From contig DATCPY010000200.1 in NCBI GenBank assembly GCA_036569845.1, forward strand, positions 1-14,008: a stretch of DNA of 14,008 nucleotides, written 5' to 3'. The notes below the pieces were generated by a model. That model saw nothing but the letters and a program-made list of their open reading frames with translations. It was not told the DNA's origin and did not search any database. Shown piece after piece: positions 1 through 6,581 of the stretch; position 1 is the first letter of the stretch, and each line of letters opens with the position of its first letter. This stretch comes from UBA4735 sp036569845. GTDB lineage: Bacteria > Chloroflexota > Limnocylindria > P2-11E. The position numbers and the translations under genes are program-made.

Positions 1-920
1 AGCGCCTGATCCTGCCGTGCCGCCCGCCGCTCCTCGTACTTCTTCGCGCTCGCGTCCAGCTTGCCGAGGAACCGCGCGAGGTTGTCGCGGGCATGCTCGG
101 CCTCGGCGTCGAGATCCGTACGCTCGAAGACCCGCCAGTGACGAAGCAGCGGCCAGAGGATGTCGTCGTGGTGGATCCGGAGGTCGTAGATCCCGGCCTC
201 GGCCATCTTCGCGGCCTTCCGCACGAACCCGGTGATCCCCGCACCCGGCATCTCGAACGTGAGGACCTCCTCCGTGATCGCCTTCATCACCGCCGACGGA
301 TCGACCTCGAATGCGGCGGACAACGCGTCGCGGTAGAAGACCATATGCAGGTTCTCATCGGCCGCGACGCGGCTCATGATCCGATCGGCGACCGGGTCCG
401 CGGAGTAGCGGCCGGTGTTCTGATGCGACACTCGGGTCGCGAGCTCCTGGAACGACGTGTACGCGAGCCCGCGCAGCGCCCGCATCGGCCGGTCGTACCC
501 GAGCTGCACGTTCTGCATGCGGCCGCGCTCGAGCATGATCGGGTCGATGTTCCGCGTGACCACGAGGTAATCGCGGATGACGATCGCGTGGCGGCCCTCC
601 TCCGCGGTCCAGCGGCCGACCCAGAACTTCCAGGCACCGTCGCCCTTCTCGAAGATCGCGCGGATCAGGTAGTGGTACGAGGGGAGGTTGTCCTCGGTCA
701 GCAGGTTGACCTCGAACGCCGTCTGCGCGATGCCGGTCAGCCTTGCCTGGTCGGGCGTCCACGGCTCCTTGTCGAAGTCGCGCCCCTGGCTGTAGGGGAT
801 GAAGTCGTGGGGGAACCATTCCTTCGCGACGGCCAGGTGCCGGTCGACGAGCTTTGCCACGGCGGGCTCGATCTCGGCCAGCAGCGCCGCCTCGGCGCGG
901 TCGGTCCCGCTCAGTGACAC
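1..920 (-). CDS. Soluble acyl-ACP desaturase (ferritin-like di-iron), 3' end cut off
   Basis: Reading the minus strand from GTG at 920 gives about 306 residues with no stop before the window edge. All six di-iron ligands of the plant/mycobacterial acyl-[ACP] desaturase family (FA_desaturase_2, DesA-like) are visible in order: E76 (TEDNLP), E108xxH111 (EEGRH), E159 (SFQEL) and E189xxH192 (DENLH). The family places a cis double bond in acyl chains on acyl carrier protein, using O2 and reduced ferredoxin in the cytosol. Members are usually about 275-340 residues, so little is missing. An ATG at 928 is out of frame, so GTG 920 is the best start. The gene is divergent from the EamA gene, 37 bases away. 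The exact double-bond position cannot be read from the sequence. Confidence 0.9.
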   Translation of the reverse strand, partial: MSLSGTDRAEAALLAEIEPAVAKLVDRHLAVAKEWFPHDFIPYSQGRDFDKEPWTPDQARLTGIAQTAFEVNLLTEDNLPSYHYLIRAIFEKGDGAWKFWVGRWTAEEGRHAIVIRDYLVVTRNIDPIMLERGRMQNVQLGYDRPMRALRGLAYTSFQELATRVSHQNTGRYSADPVADRIMSRVAADENLHMVFYRDALSAAFEVDPSAVMKAITEEVLTFEMPGAGITGFVRKAAKMAEAGIYDLRIHHDDILWPLLRHWRVFERTDLDAEAEHARDNLARFLGKLDASAKKYEERRAARQDQA

Positions 921-957
921 GCGGTCATGTTCCCACAAACCGTGCCATCCTTATCGG

Positions 958-1917
958 GTGATCGACCGCCTGGCCGTCCTGCTCGTCGCGCTTGCCGCGA
1001 TGCTGTGGGGCACCGACGCCCTGTTCCGAGCGCCTCTCCTCCAACATCTTGGCGGCGATCCGGTGCTCCAGGCGACCCAGCTGGTGACGATGGAGCACAT
1101 CGTCCTGACGGTCGCCTGCCTACCGATCATGTGGGCGGCGTGGCGGGAGATCCGTGCCCTGAACGCGGCGCAATGGCGGGCGATCGTGGCCATCGGCGTC
1201 GGAGCGTCGGCGCTCGCGACGATCCTATTCACGATCTCGTTCGGATACGGCCACTTCATCGAAACGCTGCTCTTGCAGAAGACCCAGCCGCTCATCGCGA
1301 TCCTCCTCGCCAACTTCTGGCTCGGCGAGCGCATCTCGCGGCGGGCGTGGCTGTGGGTCCCGGTGGCGATCCTGGGCGCGTACTGCATCGTGATCCCCGA
1401 CCCGCTGGACCCGCGCGCGGCGTGGGAGGACTTCCACGTGAGCGCCGGTCTCTTCGCGCTCGCTGCGGCCGCGCTGTGGGGCGGCGCGACGGTATTCGGC
1501 CGCTACGCCCTCGCGTCGGTCCGCTTCACGACGCTGACCGCGCTTCGATTCACGACCGCCCTCCCGGCGCTCGTCATCGTGCTGCTCCTGCTCGGCGGCC
1601 CGGCGGGCTTCGGGAACTATCGCTGGAGCGACGCGTCGCTCTACGTCGCGATCGCCCTCGTCCCCGGCCTCTTCCCGATGCTCCTGTACTACCGCGGCCT
1701 CGCGAGCACGCCGGCGTCGCTCGCGACGCTCGCCGAGCTGGCCTTCCCGATCACCGGGATCCTCGTGAACCTGTACCTCGTGAGCCCGCCGCAGACGATC
1801 AGCAGCTGGCAGCTCGTCGGCATCGTGGTGCTCGTAGGTTCGCTCATCGCCCTCGACTACACGAACGCGAAGCGCCCGGCGAAGCTCGAGCGCGGCGCCG
1901 AGGTCGCGCTCACCTAG
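958..1917 (+). CDS. EamA/DMT-superfamily transporter, 10 TM helices
   Basis: A 319-residue protein with about ten hydrophobic helices arranged as two EamA repeats, the usual drug/metabolite transporter architecture and length (about 290-320). The end of repeat one carries the typical KTQPLIAILLANFWLGERI block (residues 108-126); the matching block in repeat two is around residues 258-298 (ELAFPITGILVN and onward). The family exports or exchanges small metabolites across the inner membrane; the substrate cannot be told. The frame is open back to an ATG at 799, but that extension is antisense to the desaturase and is not hydrophobic. GTG 958 puts helix 1 (RLAVLLVALAAMLWG) right at the N-terminus. 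No SD is visible. It sits 7 bases upstream of the next gene. Confidence 0.88.
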   Translation: MIDRLAVLLVALAAMLWGTDALFRAPLLQHLGGDPVLQATQLVTMEHIVLTVACLPIMWAAWREIRALNAAQWRAIVAIGVGASALATILFTISFGYGHFIETLLLQKTQPLIAILLANFWLGERISRRAWLWVPVAILGAYCIVIPDPLDPRAAWEDFHVSAGLFALAAAALWGGATVFGRYALASVRFTTLTALRFTTALPALVIVLLLLGGPAGFGNYRWSDASLYVAIALVPGLFPMLLYYRGLASTPASLATLAELAFPITGILVNLYLVSPPQTISSWQLVGIVVLVGSLIALDYTNAKRPAKLERGAEVALT

Positions 1918-1924
1918 GGCGGAA

Positions 1925-2215
1925 ATGGGCATCGTCATCGTCGCCACGATCCTCGCGTTGTTCGCCATCGCAGCGCTGCTCCTTGCGCTCGTCGCGCTGC
2001 GGCGGGCCAACCGCCCGCGGCGGGCGCTTCCGGTGAACTGCGGCGACTGCATGTTCATGATCCCGCGGGCGAAGATCTACAAGCGCGAGACGCTCGAGGA
2101 CGCCGACGGCATCGTCCATTACCTCTGCCAGCAGCGCTGGATCGAGATCACCCCGTACTCGCCCCGGTGCGAGCTCGGCAAGAGCAAGACGCGCCTCACG
2201 ACCGTCCCGGATTAG
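1925..2215 (+). CDS. Small membrane-anchored four-cysteine protein, unknown function
   Basis: A 96-residue protein. Residues 2-25 form one hydrophobic helix, followed by a basic stretch (RRANRPRR, 26-33) that would keep the rest in the cytosol by the positive-inside rule. The soluble part has four cysteines: C39 and C42 (NCGDC), C68 (HYLCQQ) and C82 (SPRCE). The CxxC plus two further Cys is compatible with a small metal-binding knuckle or a redox pair; this is inference. I do not recognise the family. It starts 7 bases after the EamA stop and ends 4 bases before the M20 gene, so it is probably in the same transcript. Its in-frame placement between two real genes supports it being coding. Confidence 0.7.
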   Translation: MGIVIVATILALFAIAALLLALVALRRANRPRRALPVNCGDCMFMIPRAKIYKRETLEDADGIVHYLCQQRWIEITPYSPRCELGKSKTRLTTVPD

Positions 2216-2219
2216 CGAT

Positions 2220-3599
2220 ATGGTCCGGCCGGTGCCGGATCCCTTCGCCGCATTCGATGCGCATGTCCGGGCGCGACAGCAGGAGTACGTCGACGAGCTC
2301 TGCGCGCTCGTGCGCATGCCTACGGTGTCCGCGCAGAGGAGCGGCATCGAGGAGACCGCGCGGACCGTCCTCGAGCGCGCGATACGCGCGGGATTCGCCG
2401 CGACGGCCGAGCGCGTGAGCGGCGGACCGCCGACGATCATCGGTGAGCAGGGGAGCGGTCTCCGCACGCTGCTCGTCTACGACCACTACGACGTGCAGCC
2501 GCCCGACCCGCTCGGCGAGTGGACGACGCCGCCATTCGAGCCGACGGTGCGCGACGGCTTCCTCTTCGGCCGCGGCACGTCGGACAACAAAGGGAACCTG
2601 ATGGCCCGGCTGCAGGCGATCGAGGCGTACAAGGCCACTGCCGGCCCGCTCCCGCTCAGGGTCCGCATCCTGTTCGAGGGCGAGGAAGAGATCGGATCGG
2701 CGCACCTCGGCGAGCTCGTTCGGACGCACGCGGAACGGCTGCGCGCCGACGGCTGCATCTGGGAGGCCGGCTACAAGGACGCCGCGGGCCGGCCGACGGT
2801 GAGCCTCGGGCTCAAGGGGATCTGCTACGTCGACCTGAAGGTCCGCGGGACGACGCAGGACGCGCACTCGTCCGTCGGCGGCATCGTGCCGAACGCCGCG
2901 TGGCGGCTGACCTGGGCCCTGGCCTCCCTGAAGAACGAGCGCGACGAGATCACGGTCGACGGCCTGATGGACCACGTGCGAAAGCCGAGCGCCGCGGATC
3001 TCGCCCTCCTCGAGCGGATGCCGTGGAACGAGGACGACTTCAAGAAGATCTACGGCATCGACGCCTTCGTCGGCGGGCTGACCGGCACCGCGTTGCTGCG
3101 CCGCTACTTCCTCGAGCCGACGTGCACCATCTGCGGCCTGAGCTCCGGCTATCAGGGCGAGGGCTCCAAGACGGTGCTCCCGGCCGTGGCGAGCGCGAAG
3201 GTCGATTTCCGGCTGGTGCCGGACCTGACGCCCGAGCTCGTGCGCGACCTCTTGCGGACGCACCTCGACGCGCGCGGCTTCAGCGACGTCGAGATCACAC
3301 CGCACCACGGCGAGCGGCCCTCGCGCTGGCCGCCGGACTCCGACGTCGCTGTGGCCGCCGTCGCGGCCAACCGCTCGGCCTACGGGACGGCGCCGGTGGT
3401 GTACCCGCTGATGGCCGGGTCGGGGCCGATGGCCCAGGTCTGCGATCAGCTCGGCATTCCCGCGGTCGGCTTCGGCTCCGGCAACGCGGGCTCCGCGAAC
3501 CACGCGCCGAATGAGAACATCGCGATCGCGGACTACATCGATCACATCCGCGCCTTCGGCCGCTTCCTGCACGCGTTCGCGGGACGACCTCTGGATTGA
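2220..3599 (+). CDS. M20-family zinc metallopeptidase (dipeptidase / deacylase type)
   Basis: A 459-residue protein, full length for the M20/M25/M40 family of di-zinc hydrolases that cut dipeptides or N-acyl amino acids. Visible active-site elements are H89 and D91 (YDHYDVQPP), bridging D122 (GTSDNKGN), general base E156 and ligand E157 (EGEEEIGS), E182 (WEAG) and C-terminal ligand H428 (NHAPNEN). H216 (DAHSS), in the lid/dimerisation domain (about 200-320), matches the conserved His that completes the partner active site. No signal peptide is seen, so it is probably cytosolic. It resembles carnosinase/succinyl-DAP desuccinylase-like members; the substrate is not assignable. ATG 2220 follows the upstream stop by 4 bases with no SD, and its end overlaps the MFS gene by 4 bases. 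Confidence 0.9.
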   Translation: MVRPVPDPFAAFDAHVRARQQEYVDELCALVRMPTVSAQRSGIEETARTVLERAIRAGFAATAERVSGGPPTIIGEQGSGLRTLLVYDHYDVQPPDPLGEWTTPPFEPTVRDGFLFGRGTSDNKGNLMARLQAIEAYKATAGPLPLRVRILFEGEEEIGSAHLGELVRTHAERLRADGCIWEAGYKDAAGRPTVSLGLKGICYVDLKVRGTTQDAHSSVGGIVPNAAWRLTWALASLKNERDEITVDGLMDHVRKPSAADLALLERMPWNEDDFKKIYGIDAFVGGLTGTALLRRYFLEPTCTICGLSSGYQGEGSKTVLPAVASAKVDFRLVPDLTPELVRDLLRTHLDARGFSDVEITPHHGERPSRWPPDSDVAVAAVAANRSAYGTAPVVYPLMAGSGPMAQVCDQLGIPAVGFGSGNAGSANHAPNENIAIADYIDHIRAFGRFLHAFAGRPLD

Positions 3600-4783
3600 A
3601 CGCGGGCGAGCGGCACGCGCTGCTCCTGACCCTCGGGTTCCTCGCGTTCGCCGCGGTCTACAACGGCTTGGTCATGAGCCCGGTGCTGGAGCAGATGGCC
3701 CGGGAGTTCGGGATCACGACCGGCACCGCGGGGCTGGTCGTCGCGGCGTACGGCGCGCCGGGCATCGCCGTCGCGCTCGTCGCGGGGCCGTATTCCGACC
3801 GCATCGGGCGCAAGCCGTTCCTCGTCGTCGGCCCGCTGGTGATGGGGATCGCGACGCTCGCGGCCGCGGCCGCACCGACGTTCGGGTTGATCATCGCAGC
3901 CCGCATCGCGTCCGGCATCGGCGCGTCCGTGCTCTTCCCGAACATCAACGCGACGATCGCGGACATCTTCCCGTTCCGCGAGCGCGGCCGGGCGATCGCC
4001 ACCGCGATCGGGATGAACACGATGGCCAGCGTGGTGGGCGTGCCCATAGCGGGGATCGTCGCCGAGGCGACGAGCTGGCGGGTGTCCGTCGCGTTGGTCG
4101 GCGTGCTCGCGATCATCGCGGCCGGCGTCCTCTTCGCGCGGATGCCGAACGCGCAGGGAACGAATCGCGAGTCGAAGGTCCGCGCGCTCTATGCGCTCAT
4201 CCTCCGTGACCGCTCGGCCGTCGCCGCGATCGGTTCGAGCTTCCTCGGCGCGCTCTTCTGGTTCACCTGGGCCACGTACCTGGTCGTCTACTTCCAGCGC
4301 ACCTTCGACCTGGGCCAAGGCCCGGCCTCGACGGTCGCGCTCACCCTCGGGCTTGGCGTCCTCATCGGCAGCCAGATCGGCGGGAGGCTGGGAGACCGCA
4401 TCGGCCATCGCCGTATCGTCGGCGGGAGCGTCCTCATCTCCGGTTTCCTCCTCTTGCTGCAGACGAACCTGCCGCTGCCGCTCGCGGCGACGGCGGTCTT
4501 GAACCTCGCGCTTTCGGCGGTGATCGGCGCGCGCTTCGCGACCAACAACGCCCTCATGAGCGAGCAGGTGCCCGAGGCGCGCGGGACGATGCTGGCGCTC
4601 TCGGCGGGCGTCGCCAGCGTCGCGATCGTGGTGGGGGCGCTCGTCGGAGGGGTCATCGTCGACGGTCCCGGTTTCGGGACCCTCGGGATCTTCTGCTTCG
4701 TAGTCGCCGTCCTGGCCGCGCTCGTCGTGCTGCTTTTCGTCCGCGAGGAGCCGATCGACCTCGAGGTCCAGCCGCTCCGTTGA
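3596..4783 (+). CDS. MFS transporter, DHA1-like, 12 TM helices
   Basis: A 395-residue membrane protein with about 12 hydrophobic helices. Major Facilitator motif A lies in the loop after helix 2 (residues 64-74, GPYSDRIGRKP), and a degenerate copy after helix 8 (GGRLGDRIGHRR) marks the second half. Drug:H+ antiporter-type (DHA1) MFS proteins have this layout and length; export of a small organic compound is the family expectation, with substrate unknown. The start is TTG at 3596, overlapping the upstream TGA (TTGA). A later start would remove part of helix 1, so TTG is preferred. The overlap suggests translational coupling to the M20 peptidase, perhaps hydrolysis followed by export of the product (inference). 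It is followed by a strong hairpin. Confidence 0.88.
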   Translation: MNAGERHALLLTLGFLAFAAVYNGLVMSPVLEQMAREFGITTGTAGLVVAAYGAPGIAVALVAGPYSDRIGRKPFLVVGPLVMGIATLAAAAAPTFGLIIAARIASGIGASVLFPNINATIADIFPFRERGRAIATAIGMNTMASVVGVPIAGIVAEATSWRVSVALVGVLAIIAAGVLFARMPNAQGTNRESKVRALYALILRDRSAVAAIGSSFLGALFWFTWATYLVVYFQRTFDLGQGPASTVALTLGLGVLIGSQIGGRLGDRIGHRRIVGGSVLISGFLLLLQTNLPLPLAATAVLNLALSAVIGARFATNNALMSEQVPEARGTMLALSAGVASVAIVVGALVGGVIVDGPGFGTLGIFCFVVAVLAALVVLLFVREEPIDLEVQPLR

Positions 4784-4791
4784 ATGGGGCT

Positions 4792-4822
4792 CGGCCGGGG
4801 CCGGCGAAGCCGGGCCCGGCCG
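4792..4822 (+). terminator. GC-rich hairpin after the MFS gene, possible terminator
   Basis: Fourteen-base arms (4792-4805 and 4809-4822) pair around a GAA loop with a single G-G mismatch. The stem begins 8 bases after the MFS stop. There is no T-tract, so it would be an L-shaped or non-canonical terminator, or a transcript-stabilising structure. Its position at the 3' end of a four-gene run supports a boundary role. Confidence 0.5.
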
Positions 4823-4840
4823 CACGACGGCCGCCCCGCG

Positions 4841-4872
4841 ACCATTAATGGTTACGAGACCGTTACCGAGAC
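4841..4872. promoter_or_regulatory. AT-rich palindrome plus GTTAC(C)GAGAC direct repeat, possible operator
   Basis: ACCATTAATGGT at 4841-4852 is a perfect 12-base palindrome, conspicuous in such GC-rich DNA. Overlapping its end is GTTACGAGAC (4851-4860), repeated as GTTACCGAGAC (4862-4872) about one helical turn later. This layout resembles binding sites for a dimeric regulator upstream of the KGG stress gene. No confident -35/-10 pair is visible. The role is inferred from position only. Confidence 0.35.
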
Positions 4873-4921
4873 GTGATGGACGGAGCCCCCTACGGATGGA
4901 TTTGGGCACGGCACCTGCCCC

Positions 4922-4954
4922 CTCCTTACTCGCTAAGCGATTAAGCGAAAGGAG
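4922..4954 (+). promoter_or_regulatory. Leader hairpin pairing with the SD of the KGG gene
   Basis: The SD AAAGGAG (4948-4954, 9 bases before ATG 4964) is the strongest in the window. Its last six bases AAGGAG (4949-4954) are exactly complementary to CTCCTT (4922-4927). Directly adjoining, AGCGA (4944-4948) is complementary to TCGCT (4930-4934). Together they make an 11-pair stem with a two-base bulge (AC, 4928-4929) and a nine-base loop (4935-4943). A competing copy of AGCGA (4936-4940) sits inside the loop. The fold would block ribosome binding until opened, as in RNA thermometers or protein/RNA-controlled leaders. The pairing is seen directly; the regulatory role is inference. Confidence 0.5.
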
Positions 4955-4963
4955 CAAAGGCCG

Positions 4964-5344
4964 ATGGCAACGCCAGTTAAGAAGCCTGGTGGCGGGATGA
5001 CCGTTGCCGAAGCCGGCCGCATGGGCGGCAAGCTCGTCAGCGAGAAGTACGGCGCCGAGTTCTACAAGGGGATCGGCAAGAAGGGCGGCTCGAGCACCGC
5101 GGAGCGATATGGGTCCGAGTTCTTCGGACGGATCGGTCGCAAGGGCGGTAAGGCCGTCAGCGAGAAGTACGGTCCCGGTCACTTCGAGCGGATCGGTCGG
5201 CGCGGTGGCCAGAAGGTCGCATCGCTGGTCGAGCGCGCGAAGACCCTCGAGGCCGGCCTGCCGGTCGACGTCGAGCGCGCCGAGCACGCCGAGCAGGAGC
5301 GGCCCGAGCCGGAGATCCGGCACGAAGAGAGCATCGGAGCCTGA
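4964..5344 (+). CDS. KGG-repeat general stress protein (group 1 LEA/Em-like)
   Basis: A 126-residue hydrophilic, Gly/Lys-rich protein built on an exact 20-residue period. Repeats start at G18, G38 and G58, each running G-x-x-GG, a central (A/V)-(S/A)-E-(K/R)-YG, an aromatic and a final I; a fourth, shortened copy starts at G78 (GRRGGQKV). This is the KGG domain (PF10685) seen in conidiation/stress proteins and related in pattern to plant Em proteins. Such proteins are linked to desiccation, osmotic or stationary-phase stress and are thought to be largely disordered. After residue 90 the tail turns acidic (many Glu, four of them as VE/AE/QE pairs). ATG 4964 has a strong SD. It is preceded by a structured leader and followed by a hairpin that holds the next gene's start. 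Confidence 0.85.
   Translation: MATPVKKPGGGMTVAEAGRMGGKLVSEKYGAEFYKGIGKKGGSSTAERYGSEFFGRIGRKGGKAVSEKYGPGHFERIGRRGGQKVASLVERAKTLEAGLPVDVERAEHAEQERPEPEIRHEESIGA
5015..5218 (+). repeat. 60-base in-frame tandem repeats encoding KGG units
   Basis: Three full 60-base units (5015-5074, 5075-5134, 5135-5194) and one partial unit (from 5195) lie in frame in the stress gene. Units 1 and 3 share the stretch GTCAGCGAGAAGTACGG, while unit 2 has diverged, which suggests duplication followed by drift under protein-level constraint. Confidence 0.75.
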
Positions 5345-5345
5345 T

Positions 5346-5366
5346 ACTCACCCTTCGTGGGTGAGT
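5346..5366 (+). promoter_or_regulatory. Hairpin enclosing the GTG start of the trans-sulfuration gene
   Basis: ACTCACCC (5346-5353) and GGGTGAGT (5359-5366) form a perfect eight-pair stem with a TTCGT loop. It begins one base after the KGG stop codon. GTG 5357-5359 straddles the loop and the first base of the 3' arm. With no T-tract following, it looks less like a terminator than a structure that a ribosome ending on the KGG gene would open, coupling the two genes. This role is inference. Confidence 0.45.
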
Positions 5367-6550
5367 CACCGCAGCGAATAGGGACGCGGGTCGTGCGAAC
5401 GGCCCGCGTTCTGCCGTCCGGCGCCGGAACGCCGCTCGTCCCGCCGCTCGTCCAGAGCGTGGCGTTCGACTACGGGTCCATGGACGAGCAGGACGCGATC
5501 TTCGCCAACGAGAAGCCGGGCTGGGTGTACGGCCGCTACGGCACGCCCACGACCGCGGCGCTCGAGGCGGGTCTCGCCGACCTCGACGAGGTCGCCGACG
5601 CCGTGTGCTTCGTTTCCGGGATGGCCGCGATCGCGACGCTCTTTGGCGTCGTCATCGCGGCAGGCGGGCGGATCGTGGCGCAGGAGGACACCTACGGCGC
5701 GACCCGGGCGATGCTCCAGCGGTTCGCGATCGAGCGGAAGGCCGAGGTCGCCTTCGTCGATCCCACGGACCTCGCGGCCGTCCAGGGCGCTTTGAAGGAA
5801 CGCCCGACCGCGCTCCTCTACGTCGAGGCGATCAGTAACCCGCTCCTCCGGGTGACCGATGTGGCAGCCCTAGCGGAGCTCGCGCACGCGGCCGGCGCGC
5901 AGCTCTGCGTCGACGCGACGTTCGCCACGCCCGTCCTCTACCGCCCGGCGGGCCTGGGTGCCGACCTGGTCCTGCACTCGCTCACGAAGTACATCAACGG
6001 TCACGGCGACGTCATGGGCGGCAGCGTCGGCGGTCCGCACACGGAGATCGCGAAGCTCCGCGAGCGCGTCATGAGCGACGGCGCGTACCTGCCGCCGCAC
6101 GAAGCCTGGCTCACGATCCGCGGCATGCGAACACTGGAGCTGCGCGTCACGCGGCAGTGTGCCGGCGCGCTCGCGCTCGCGACGCACCTCGCCGGTCATC
6201 CGAAGGTCGCGCGAGTCTTCTACCCGGGGCTGCCGTCGCATCCGCAGCACCAGCTGGCCCGCGACCAGTACGGCGAGCGCAGCGGGGGAGTCGTGACGTT
6301 CGCGTTGACGGACGACACGAAAGCCGCGGCCTATCGCTTCCTCGACGGCCTCGAGGTCGCGGCGTCCGCGACGACGGTCGGGGATCTGTTCACCGAGGTC
6401 CTGCACCCTGCGACCGCATCCCACCGGCGCATCGAGCCGGCGGAGCGCGCGCGCATGGGGATCACCGACGGGACGGTCCGCGTGTCCGTCGGCATCGAGG
6501 ATCCTTATGACATCGTGGCGGACATCGACCAGGCCCTGGGGCGGGTCTAG
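5357..6550 (+). CDS. PLP-dependent trans-sulfuration enzyme (cystathionine gamma-lyase/synthase family)
   Basis: A 397-residue Cys/Met-metabolism PLP enzyme (PF01053), full length. Visible residues are the PLP-phosphate Tyr/Arg segment (YGRYGTPT, 58-65), catalytic-type Tyr113 (DTYGAT), D186 that pairs with the PLP ring nitrogen (VDATFATPV), Schiff-base K211 (HSLTKYINGHGD) and the WLTIRGMRTLELR block (251-263). YGRYGTPT departs from the YSRxxNPTR usual in cystathionine gamma-synthases and is nearer the YGRRGT of MetC-type beta-lyases. Cystathionine gamma-lyase/synthase, beta-lyase and O-acylhomoserine sulfhydrylase therefore cannot be separated. A cystathionine beta-synthase at 12133 favours reverse trans-sulfuration. 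GTG 5357 is preferred over GTG 5393 because GTRVVRT aligns with the usual N-terminal TRAVHAG. Confidence 0.88.
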   Translation: MGESPQRIGTRVVRTARVLPSGAGTPLVPPLVQSVAFDYGSMDEQDAIFANEKPGWVYGRYGTPTTAALEAGLADLDEVADAVCFVSGMAAIATLFGVVIAAGGRIVAQEDTYGATRAMLQRFAIERKAEVAFVDPTDLAAVQGALKERPTALLYVEAISNPLLRVTDVAALAELAHAAGAQLCVDATFATPVLYRPAGLGADLVLHSLTKYINGHGDVMGGSVGGPHTEIAKLRERVMSDGAYLPPHEAWLTIRGMRTLELRVTRQCAGALALATHLAGHPKVARVFYPGLPSHPQHQLARDQYGERSGGVVTFALTDDTKAAAYRFLDGLEVAASATTVGDLFTEVLHPATASHRRIEPAERARMGITDGTVRVSVGIEDPYDIVADIDQALGRV

Positions 6551-6561
6551 CGCTCGCGGAA

Positions 6562-6581
6562 CGCCGCTAGTGCTCGCGGCG
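6562..6581. terminator. Small hairpin between convergent genes, weak terminator candidate
   Basis: CGCCGC (6562-6567) and GCGGCG (6576-6581) pair around an eight-base loop in the 16-base gap and 3' end between two convergent genes. It includes the stop codon of the nuclease gene. The stem is short, with no T-tract on either strand. GCTCGCGG is also directly repeated here (6552-6559, 6572-6579). Confidence 0.25.

Noticed and set aside
93..917. 274-codon plus-strand open frame opposite the desaturase
   Set aside because: The minus strand encodes all di-iron ligands of acyl-ACP desaturase; the plus frame is Arg/Val/Leu/Asp-rich shadow sequence.
799..957. Longer start for the EamA transporter
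   Set aside because: The extra 53 residues overlap the desaturase in antisense, are not hydrophobic and are unlike the family; GTG 958 gives a normal N-terminus.
2196..3572. 458-codon minus-strand open frame over the M20 peptidase
   Set aside because: It mirrors the peptidase gene, with no recognisable domain and skewed composition; the plus strand keeps all catalytic motifs.
3542..5323. 593-codon open frame on the minus strand across the MFS and KGG genes
   Set aside because: Its translation is Arg/Asp/Glu-rich low-complexity typical of the antisense of GC3-rich genes. Both plus-strand genes show clear family motifs.
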